Shown piece after piece: positions 8,924-15,256 of a stretch of DNA of 53,644 nt; the stretch's first letter is position 1, and every line of letters begins with the position of its first letter. The notes under the pieces are model-generated. The model was given only the letters and a program-made list of their open reading frames with translations. It was not told the origin of the DNA and searched no databases. A program made the translations under genes and the position numbers. Origin of the DNA: Pseudomonadota bacterium (GTDB taxonomy: Bacteria; Pseudomonadota; Gammaproteobacteria; Burkholderiales; Methylophilaceae); contig JAKQTB010000011.1 in assembly GCA_029569495.1 (NCBI GenBank), positions 1 through 53,644 of the forward strand, read 5' to 3'.

Positions 8924-9645
8924 TGCGCGATAAAACCAATCAGTTAAAAGGATTTACTTTGATAGAAATGGCCGTCGTACTGGTCATTTTGGCGTTGCTG
9001 TTGGGCGGTTTGCTTTTACCTTTATCTGCACAGCTAGATCAAAAAAATTACACTGATGCAAAAAGGCAGTTAGAGAGTTCGATGGAAGCTGTGATGGGGT
9101 ATAGCTTGTCTAATAAGCACTTACCCTGCCCAGATAAAACTGCTGGAGCGAACAATGGACCAAATGATAACCCCAATGACGGTATAGAAGATTTTGATGT
9201 GGTAGCCGGGACATGCATTACGCAAGAAGGGAATTTGCCGTGGGCAACATTAAGTATGAAGGATGCTGATTCGTGGAATCAACGATTTATTTATCGCGCG
9301 AGCGCCGCTTTTACCGTAAGGGCGCCAATCGGAACTTTTGGATTAACAACAAATGGTGTTCTGCGGGTGTGTAATGAAGCCGCATGTAATGTACCGCGGT
9401 TAACAGATACTGCGGTAGCCGTAATCGTTTCGAGAGGAAAAAATCGGGGTATCTGCACAACGTTACCTTCGCCGCCTGCTTGTGCAGATGAACGTGAAAA
9501 TGACGATGTTGATAACGATTTTGTGAGTCATGAACTAAGAGCAAGTAGTGTAGCAAGTCCTAATGCAGAATATGATGATGTTGTCGTGTGGCTTTCAAGT
9601 AATATATTAGTGAACCGTATGGTGTCAGCAGGTCAGTTACCCTAA
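8923..9645 (+). CDS. Type IV prepilin-like protein with LPCPD-type domain
   Basis: A 240-residue protein with a canonical prepilin signal: leader ending L-K-G at residue 10, then FTLIEMAVVLVILALLLGG with Glu at +5. The head domain starts with a paralogous version of the module in the upstream gene: LPCPD at about residue 67, GNLPW at 103 and RFIYRAS at 121. Several cysteines (69, 98 and a C-x-x-x-x-x-x-x-x-C pair near 180-190) could form disulfides. The start codon overlaps the upstream stop (TAATG) and the stop overlaps the moeB start (TAATG). Probably a pilin or pseudopilin of this system. Confidence 0.78.
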   Translation: MRDKTNQLKGFTLIEMAVVLVILALLLGGLLLPLSAQLDQKNYTDAKRQLESSMEAVMGYSLSNKHLPCPDKTAGANNGPNDNPNDGIEDFDVVAGTCITQEGNLPWATLSMKDADSWNQRFIYRASAAFTVRAPIGTFGLTTNGVLRVCNEAACNVPRLTDTAVAVIVSRGKNRGICTTLPSPPACADERENDDVDNDFVSHELRASSVASPNAEYDDVVVWLSSNILVNRMVSAGQLP

Positions 9646-10388
9646 TGAACGACAATCAACTCTTACGTTATAGCCGCCATATCTTGATGCCAGAAATTGG
9701 TTATGAAGGGCAAGATAAGCTCACAAAAAGCCATGCGCTGATTGTGGGTGCGGGCGGTTTGGGTTCGCCGGTGGCGCTGTATTTGGCGGCAAGTGGTGTG
9801 GGTACGCTCACCATTTGCGATTTTGATGTGGTGGATTTAACCAATTTGCAGCGTCAAATTATTCATACCACGCAAAGTGTAGGCATCAATAAAGCCGTTT
9901 CAGCACAGCAAACCTTGTATGAAATTAACCCTGATGTGAACGTTAAAACCATACAGAAAAAATCAACAGAACAGGAATTGGCCGACTTGGTGGCGCAAGC
10001 GGACGTTGTGATTGATTGCTCTGACAATTTTGCAACGCGCTATGCGCTCAACAGGCAGTGTGTTCAACATCAAAAACCGCTGGTTTCGGGTGCGGCGTTA
10101 AAGTTTGAGGGGCAGATTACGGTGTACGATATGCGCGCAAGCACAAGCCCTTGTTATCACTGTTTGTTCCCCGATAATGGTGAAGACACTGATTTACGTT
10201 GTGCGACGAATGGCGTTTTTTCGCCTTTGGTGGGAATGGTTGGTACTACGCAGGCAGCTGAGGCTTTAAAAATATTGATGGGAATTGGCGAGAGTCTGCA
10301 AGGGCGCTTATTGCTATTAGATGCGCTTGCGATGGAGTGGCGCACAATTAGGCTAAAAAAAGACCCAGCTTGTATTGTTTGTGGCTAA
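9645..10388 (+). CDS. moeB: MoeB/ThiF/HesA adenylyltransferase
   Basis: A 247-residue E1-like enzyme that adenylates the C-terminal glycine of a ubiquitin-fold sulfur carrier (MoaD or ThiS). Visible features are the nucleotide loop VGAGGLGSPVALYLAASGVG (residues about 35-54), the DFDVVDLTNLQRQ segment, the catalytic-region Cys-rich strand (SPCYHCLFPD) and a C-terminal C-x-x-C (DPACIVCG). Together the four cysteines bind zinc. It starts by a TAATG overlap with the preceding pilin gene, an odd partner. The choice of moeB over thiF is by common beta-proteobacterial naming; no moaD or thiS is in the window. Confidence 0.88.
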   Translation: MNDNQLLRYSRHILMPEIGYEGQDKLTKSHALIVGAGGLGSPVALYLAASGVGTLTICDFDVVDLTNLQRQIIHTTQSVGINKAVSAQQTLYEINPDVNVKTIQKKSTEQELADLVAQADVVIDCSDNFATRYALNRQCVQHQKPLVSGAALKFEGQITVYDMRASTSPCYHCLFPDNGEDTDLRCATNGVFSPLVGMVGTTQAAEALKILMGIGESLQGRLLLLDALAMEWRTIRLKKDPACIVCG

Positions 10389-10397
10389 TGTTTAATA

Positions 10398-10425
10398 GTA
10401 AGGGTGCAATCAATTGCGCCCCTAC
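10398..10425. terminator. Hairpin between convergent moeB and the SPFH gene
   Basis: The arms GTA-GGGTGCAAT and ATTGCGCCC-TAC pair around a CA loop with one G-T pair and single-base bulges. It lies in the 67-base gap between two convergent genes and could end transcription from both sides, although no long T run follows. Confidence 0.45.
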
Positions 10426-10455
10426 CTTCTAAACGTGTTCCTTATTTCTATTCGT

Positions 10456-11298
10456 TTATTTACCGCCGACTAAGCTTTTGACAGCACCAACCAAGTCGCC
10501 CGGCATCATCACAATTTTGCTATTCTCAGAGTCGGAAATTTTCTGCAACGCGGTAATGTAGCGGTCACCCAATAAAAACATGGCGGAAGCGTTATTTTCT
10601 TTTACGGCTTCGGTAATGAATTTGATTGATTCTGCCGAGGCTTTGGCTGCAACCATTTGTGCTTCAGCATCTTTACGCGCTGCTTCCAGGCGTGCTTCAG
10701 CATTCAAAATGAGTGATTGTTTTGCGCCTTCGGCTTCTGTTACCACGGCCACACGTTCACGCTCTGCCGCAGCTTGGCGTTCCATCGCATCTTGCATATT
10801 TGGTGATGGTTTAATGTCTTGAATTTCAACCGATTTAACTGTTAAGCCCCAGTCGAGGGCCTCATCGGCAATGGCGGTTTTGAGTTCGCTTTTAATGCGG
10901 TCGCGTGAGGTGAGTGCTTGGTTTAAGTCCATGCCGCCGATAATCGAACGCAAGCTGGTTTGCACCATGTTACGCATGGCTTCTCTAAAGTTTTCAATGC
11001 CATAAACCGCACGTTCAATTTTTGAAACTTTAATAAAGGCGATGGCGTTGGCCAAAATCACCGCATTATCTTTAGTAATGACTTCTTGTTCAGGCACATC
11101 TAAAATAATGTCTTTGGTGGTGACTTTATAGGTGACTTTTGTAAAAATTGGGTTAATCACATGCAAGCCGGGTGACAAAACCCCGGCAAACTTACCAAGG
11201 CGTTCTACCACCCACTCTTCGCCCTGCGGCACAATGCGGATGCCCTTAAAGGCTAAAATCACCGCCACAATGACTAAAATACCAGATAATTCAAACAT
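10456..11298 (-). CDS. SPFH/stomatin-family membrane protein (QmcA-like)
   Basis: A 280-residue protein with one N-terminal membrane helix (LSGILVIVAVILAFKGI) and a complete SPFH/band-7 domain (VPQGEEWVVERLGKFAGVLSPG at the start, RDRIKSELKTAIADEALDWG later). A coiled-coil follows, rich in A/E/R (about 180-230). Paraslipin/stomatin proteins assemble into membrane-associated oligomers and scaffold membrane proteases. The NfeD partner is encoded directly upstream on the same strand, the usual pairing. The length is near normal. It is not an HflK/HflC pair, because only one SPFH gene is present. Confidence 0.88.
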   Translation of the reverse strand: MFELSGILVIVAVILAFKGIRIVPQGEEWVVERLGKFAGVLSPGLHVINPIFTKVTYKVTTKDIILDVPEQEVITKDNAVILANAIAFIKVSKIERAVYGIENFREAMRNMVQTSLRSIIGGMDLNQALTSRDRIKSELKTAIADEALDWGLTVKSVEIQDIKPSPNMQDAMERQAAAERERVAVVTEAEGAKQSLILNAEARLEAARKDAEAQMVAAKASAESIKFITEAVKENNASAMFLLGDRYITALQKISDSENSKIVMMPGDLVGAVKSLVGGK

Positions 11299-11354
11299 AA
11301 TTCACTACCTTTCAGTTGGTTTATACTAATTAAATTTATTTTTAAAACGGTGTG

Positions 11355-11798
11355 TTAGTGGGCTTTTACGCGCAAAGAGTTGCCTTCTACGGCAATCACT
11401 TCTGCCTGTCTGCCAATTTCAATCGCCTCGCTAGAAACAGCATCCCACTCGCGGCTGCCCATCACGCCTTGGGTAAATTGAATGCGGCCCGTTTGTGCGG
11501 CGCTGATTGGCACAATAATGGTGCCAATGCGGCCAATTTCTTCACCTTGTGATTGCCCTACGCGATGGTCAACACTGGTTTTTTTGTAATAGTTGCGCCA
11601 AATAAAGAGCGCGCCGATTGAGAGCACTGAAAATAAAATCAGCTGTGTGCTCACATTTAGGTCGGGCACCAGCCAAGTTAAAATGGCAAGAATAATGGCG
11701 GCAACGCCAAACCACAACACATAAAATGTACCGGTCGCCATTTCGGCTGCCAGCAATACTAAACCGATAACCCCCCAAACCCACATTGCTTCAGTCAT
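11355..11798 (-). CDS. NfeD-family membrane protein, short form
   Basis: A 147-residue protein with three N-terminal hydrophobic segments (about 5-25, 28-46, 50-68) and a C-terminal OB-fold-like beta domain (GRIGTIIVPISAAQTGRIQF ... WDAVSSEAIEIGRQAEVIAVEGN). This is the short NfeD architecture, lacking the serine protease domain. It is transcribed just before the SPFH gene. NfeD OB domains interact with SPFH oligomers; the exact role is not known. Confidence 0.87.
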   Translation of the reverse strand: MTEAMWVWGVIGLVLLAAEMATGTFYVLWFGVAAIILAILTWLVPDLNVSTQLILFSVLSIGALFIWRNYYKKTSVDHRVGQSQGEEIGRIGTIIVPISAAQTGRIQFTQGVMGSREWDAVSSEAIEIGRQAEVIAVEGNSLRVKAH

Positions 11799-12261
11799 AT
11801 TCTTCCTTTTTTATTGACGAACGATGATGGGCTATTATGGCATAGAAAATTCTTGGCGTGAAAGCGCGCGCCGTGTTTTGCAATGCGGGTGGCAATGGAA
11901 AATGTGCAATTTTAGGCCGTATGAATGCCCGAGGATTTTTTTATGCTCTGTGGGCCTTTATTTATAAGGCTCGCAGAGCATCGAAAAAGGTTGGTGCGTT
12001 TTTTGTCAAAAAAAGATGAATGTTTGGTCAAAAATTGAATTCGAATGGAGTGCAAATTTTTTATGAATGCGTGTATTTTTTGCAGTAGTGTCACTTAAAA
12101 CCCAGCAAAGCACTTGAGCAATGGAGATTTCTGGGCACATTTATTTGCAGCAAAAGTAAAAAAAGCATGTTTGAAGCGTTTAAAACACTCAAGATGTCAC
12201 AAAATATGACGTGAAAATAGTACACTTGCATTAAATGACGGAATAAGTAAATTACTGTTAA
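11799..12261. other. Divergent intergenic region, 463 bases, no gene
   Basis: This gap separates nfeD (minus strand) from the photolyase-like gene (plus strand). It holds one copy of the palindromic repeat (11928-11994). Short reading frames across the repeat are not convincing. Towards the right end, TTGCAT at 12226-12231 and TAAATT at 12248-12253, 16 bases apart, could be a promoter for the photolyase-like gene. A short GTCA/TGAC dyad lies at 12196-12210. Nothing else is recognisable. Confidence 0.6.
11928..11994 (-). repeat. Palindromic intergenic repeat, copy A
   Basis: One of eight copies of a roughly 65-bp element. Arms are at 11942-11956 and 11968-11982 around an 11-base loop (11957-11967). 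Flanks are CCCGAGG on the left and AAAAAGGTTGG on the right, so the element is in reverse orientation as defined by the CCAACC flank. Two transitions in the left arm leave G-T pairs, so a plus-strand RNA would still fold. Confidence 0.9.
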
Positions 12262-13491
12262 ATGAAATCTTCACAAAAACTAATTATTCCTAGCGACCGG
12301 GGTGAACGTTGGCATTACATTAAGCGTATGTTTTCATCCGCCCAAGGGCCAGACTTAGACTTTAATTGGGCGGGCGGGCGCTTGAATGGCCTCAAAAGAT
12401 TGCATAGCATTGATGTGGCAACGTATGCGCGAAATCGCAATTTTTTGAACGGGGCGGTCACACATCTTTCACCCTATATTCGGCACGGTTGTATTACGTT
12501 GCCCGAAGCATTTAATTTTGTTAAAAAACAAAATGCGCCGCTGGCCGATAGATTGTTAATGCAATTGGCATGGCGAGAATATTGGCAGCAAGTATGGCAG
12601 GTTCAAGGGGATGCGATTTTTAGCGAATTAGAGCCAGCCAAAGTGATGCTTGGCTACCAGCCCATGGCAGACGACATATTAAAGGGCAAAACCGGCTTGC
12701 CCTGTATGGATGGCTTTATTGCGGACCTCATTAAAACGGGTTATGTACATAACCATGCCCGTATGTGGCTGGCGAGCTATATTGTGCATCACCGAAAAAT
12801 CGACTGGCGCGCAGGGGCCGATTGGTTTGAATCGCACTTGCTTGATGGCGACTTTGCCAGCAATCACCTTTCATGGCAGTGGGTGGCTTCAACATTCAGT
12901 TCTAAGCCTTATTTCACCAATAAAGAGAGTTTAAGCCGCTTTACGGGTGAACAATATTGTGCGGGTTGCCTAGCGCAGTGCCCGTTTAATGCCAGTTATG
13001 AAGTGCTGAGCAGCAAATTGTTTGACCAAACGATTTCGCCTGCGGCCAAGCAATACGTCATTACGCATCTACCCAAAAAAGCGGTTTCAACGTCTACCGC
13101 CATGTCCGTGTTTGTGCATGATGAAATGCTCTCCGCCGCCAACCCCTTGCTTGAAAAACCTTTTCCAAAGCTATTTGTGTTTGACCCGCAAATTCACGGC
13201 ACTTGGTCGCTCAACCGCCTGCAGTTTGTGGCTGATAGCCTCAGTGAAATGCAAGATGTAGAAGTTTGGTTGGGCGACACCTACGAAGTGCTGTTAAACC
13301 GCGGTGTTGGGCGAGTGATTACGCAAGATACGCCAAATCGACGCATAAAAGAGTTGCTTGAACCCTTTGTGCCGAAATACGAACCGGTGGTTAAATTAGT
13401 CAAGGTTGAAGTGAGTGCGCAACGCCTAAAACGCTTTTCGCGCTATTGGGAGAAAGTGGGCCCGCATTTGCTACATACGCCCGCAACATAA
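12262..13491 (+). CDS. Photolyase/cryptochrome-like flavoprotein with permuted domain order
   Basis: A 409-residue protein. Residues about 34-225 match the FAD-binding domain of DNA photolyases: GGR..GLKRL, LSPYIRHGCITL (69-80), LAWREYWQQV (102-111), TGLPCMDGFIADLIKTGYVH, NHARMWLASY, and LLDGDFASNHLSWQWVAS (193-210). Asn201 and Trp206 stand where E. coli PhrB has Asn378 and Trp382. The usual N-terminal alpha/beta domain is absent at the front. Instead residues about 278-370 (MSVFVHDEMLSAANPLL, KLFVFDP, RLQFVADSLSEM, VEVWLGD, GVGRVITQDT) read like that alpha/beta domain placed at the C-terminus. Cysteines 233, 236 and 240 lie at the junction. It is probably a light-dependent flavoprotein; repair activity is not established. 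No good Shine-Dalgarno is seen. Confidence 0.8.
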   Translation: MKSSQKLIIPSDRGERWHYIKRMFSSAQGPDLDFNWAGGRLNGLKRLHSIDVATYARNRNFLNGAVTHLSPYIRHGCITLPEAFNFVKKQNAPLADRLLMQLAWREYWQQVWQVQGDAIFSELEPAKVMLGYQPMADDILKGKTGLPCMDGFIADLIKTGYVHNHARMWLASYIVHHRKIDWRAGADWFESHLLDGDFASNHLSWQWVASTFSSKPYFTNKESLSRFTGEQYCAGCLAQCPFNASYEVLSSKLFDQTISPAAKQYVITHLPKKAVSTSTAMSVFVHDEMLSAANPLLEKPFPKLFVFDPQIHGTWSLNRLQFVADSLSEMQDVEVWLGDTYEVLLNRGVGRVITQDTPNRRIKELLEPFVPKYEPVVKLVKVEVSAQRLKRFSRYWEKVGPHLLHTPAT

Positions 13492-13537
13492 GGCGTTTAC
13501 TAGCGCAAAACAACCAAAAATCCGCATGATTTTTCAA

Positions 13538-13602
13538 CCAACCTTTTTCGATGCCCTGCGAGCCTTTATTTACAAGGCTCGCAGGGCATTAAATTTTTCT
13601 CG
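13538..13602 (+). repeat. Palindromic intergenic repeat, copy B
   Basis: Arms are at 13550-13564 and 13576-13590 (C/G variants CCC/GGG and GAG/CTC), loop TTTATTTACAA, left flank CCAACCTTTTT and right flank TTTTTCTCG. It lies between the photolyase-like gene and lemA in a tandem arrangement. Confidence 0.9.
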
Positions 13603-13652
13603 TAGATTTTTGAATGATTTTCCGCGCTTATTTTGTATCCACAAAATATCGT

Positions 13653-13658
13653 TATAAT
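13653..13658 (+). promoter_or_regulatory. Probable -10 box (TATAAT) upstream of lemA
   Basis: A perfect TATAAT lies 66 bases before the lemA start, just downstream of repeat copy B. No convincing -35 hexamer is at the right distance; TTTTGT at 13631-13636 (16 bases upstream) is the best weak candidate. Position and match make it the likely lemA promoter. Confidence 0.4.
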
Positions 13659-13724
13659 GACCTTTAGTTTAAGTATTTTTTTGAATTTTTTTGTAAAAGC
13701 ACGTCATTTTATTTAGGAAATAGC

Positions 13725-14285
13725 ATGATTACTTTAGTGGTTTTAGCAGTTGTCGGTATTTATTTTGTTATCACTTATAACGGCTTGGTCAACATTAAAC
13801 ACAATGTTGAAAAGGCGTGGGCAAATATTGATGTGCTACTCAAGCAGCGTCATGAAGAATTGCCAAAACTGGTAGACACTTGCAAGCAGTACATGAAGTT
13901 TGAGCAAGAAACATTAGAAAAAGTCATTCAGGCGCGTTCACGCGTGTCGGACGCACGCGAGTCGCATAATGTGGCTGCGCTGGGTGTTGCAGAAAATGCA
14001 TTGAGAAGCGGCTTGGGCCAATTGTTTGCACTGGCTGAATCTTACCCGGAACTTAAAGCCAACGAGCAGTTTTTACATTTGCAGTCACGCATTAGTGGCC
14101 TTGAAAATGCCATTGCGGATAGGCGCGAGTTTTATAATGACAGCGTGAATATTAATAATGTGAGAATTGAGCAGTTTCCTGATGTTTTAGTGGCAAAATT
14201 ATTTAATTTCAAAGCGGCCGATTTGTTGAAGTTTGCTGCTGAAGAGTTAAAAGATATTGATATTAGTCAACGCTTTAACGGGTAG
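13725..14285 (+). CDS. lemA: LemA family protein
   Basis: A 186-residue protein with an N-terminal membrane helix (ITLVVLAVVGIYFVITYNGLV) and the long-helix LemA domain: KHNVEKAWANIDVLLKQRHE, VIQARSRV, LGQLFALAESYPELKAN and LQSRISGLENAIADRREFYN. The family is membrane-anchored with an extracytoplasmic helical bundle; its biochemical role is poorly defined. It lies 8 bases upstream of a GIDE-domain gene, a pairing often seen. A GAAAT-type weak ribosome site (AGGAAATAGC) precedes the ATG. Confidence 0.92.
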   Translation: MITLVVLAVVGIYFVITYNGLVNIKHNVEKAWANIDVLLKQRHEELPKLVDTCKQYMKFEQETLEKVIQARSRVSDARESHNVAALGVAENALRSGLGQLFALAESYPELKANEQFLHLQSRISGLENAIADRREFYNDSVNINNVRIEQFPDVLVAKLFNFKAADLLKFAAEELKDIDISQRFNG

Positions 14286-14293
14286 GTGTCGCT

Positions 14294-15184
14294 GTGTTAA
14301 GTGGCCTGCGTAGATATTATATTGAGGCGATTTCCTCAACAAGCTACCTAGGCATACTCGCCCTATCTGCTTATGCTTATAAGGACGGCTCAGCGACCTT
14401 TTCCATCTTACTTATGGCAGTGGTGAGTGTTTTGGCTTGGATTTCTACCACTAAACGCGTTCGCGCAATTGCCGATATCGCCACATCACGCATCGGCTCG
14501 GCCGCACAAGGTTATGTGGAGTTATATGGCCGCGCCAGTGCACATGCAGATAATCTTATTAAAAGTCCACTCAGCGGCATGCCTTGCATCTGGTTTCGCT
14601 ACTGGGTTTATTCCAAAGAAAACAGTAAGCGTGAATGGCGCGAAGTGAGCCGTGGTGTGAGTGACACTACTTTTGAAATTAGCGACCACACTGGCAAATG
14701 CCAAGTTGATCCAGACGATGCAGAAGTGATTTCACCCGAGCGGCGTGTCAGTTATCAAGGTGTTTATAAACATGTGGAAGAGTTGCTGTATGCGGGTGGC
14801 TCAGTCTATGTGCTGGGTGAATTTTCAACCATAGGCGGGGCTAATTCTGTACTTAGCGTAAAAGAAGATGTGGGGGCATTACTCGCGGACTGGAAAAAAG
14901 ACCCAACACAGCTCAAAAAACGCTTCGATTTAGACGGCAATGGTGAGATTGATACGCAAGAGTGGGAATTGGCGCGCAAAGCCGCCAAACGCGAAATTGA
15001 ACATTTGCATCGCGAGATTCGCAAAGAATCAGGCGTGCATATTATCCGCGCCCCACGTGACCGCCGGCTGTTTTTAATTTCCAGTATGTCACCACAAAAG
15101 CTCAGGCAACGTTATCAAAGGTGGAGCTATTTTCACTTTGCAGTGTTGGTTCTGTCGGTGGGTGCCTTTTTCTGGCTGATGTGA
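14294..15184 (+). CDS. GIDE-domain membrane protein with embedded EF-hand
   Basis: A 296-residue protein with membrane helices at both ends (about 17-52 and 278-296) and a central GIDE-type domain, the module shared with mitochondrial MUL1-like E3 ligases (GYVELYGRASAHADNLIKSP, CIWFRYWVY, YKHVEELLYAGGSVYVLGEF). It has no RING finger, so ligase activity is not implied. Residues 212-223 (DLDGNGEIDTQE) form a textbook EF-hand calcium loop with D, D, N, E, D, E at positions 1, 3, 5, 7, 9 and 12. The start is a GTG, 8 bases after lemA, suggesting an operon. The function is unknown. Confidence 0.8.
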   Translation: MLSGLRRYYIEAISSTSYLGILALSAYAYKDGSATFSILLMAVVSVLAWISTTKRVRAIADIATSRIGSAAQGYVELYGRASAHADNLIKSPLSGMPCIWFRYWVYSKENSKREWREVSRGVSDTTFEISDHTGKCQVDPDDAEVISPERRVSYQGVYKHVEELLYAGGSVYVLGEFSTIGGANSVLSVKEDVGALLADWKKDPTQLKKRFDLDGNGEIDTQEWELARKAAKREIEHLHREIRKESGVHIIRAPRDRRLFLISSMSPQKLRQRYQRWSYFHFAVLVLSVGAFFWLM

Positions 15185-15256
15185 ATCGTGAATTTTAAGT
15201 TTACACTGCGCTAGACTTCCACAAAAGCCGCATGAGGCTGTGTTAAAATTGCACGC

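Noticed and set aside
11912-12094. Open reading frame of 60 codons on the minus strand across repeat copy A
   Set aside because: It is formed mostly by the palindrome and AT-rich flank, with no ribosome site or recognisable protein features.
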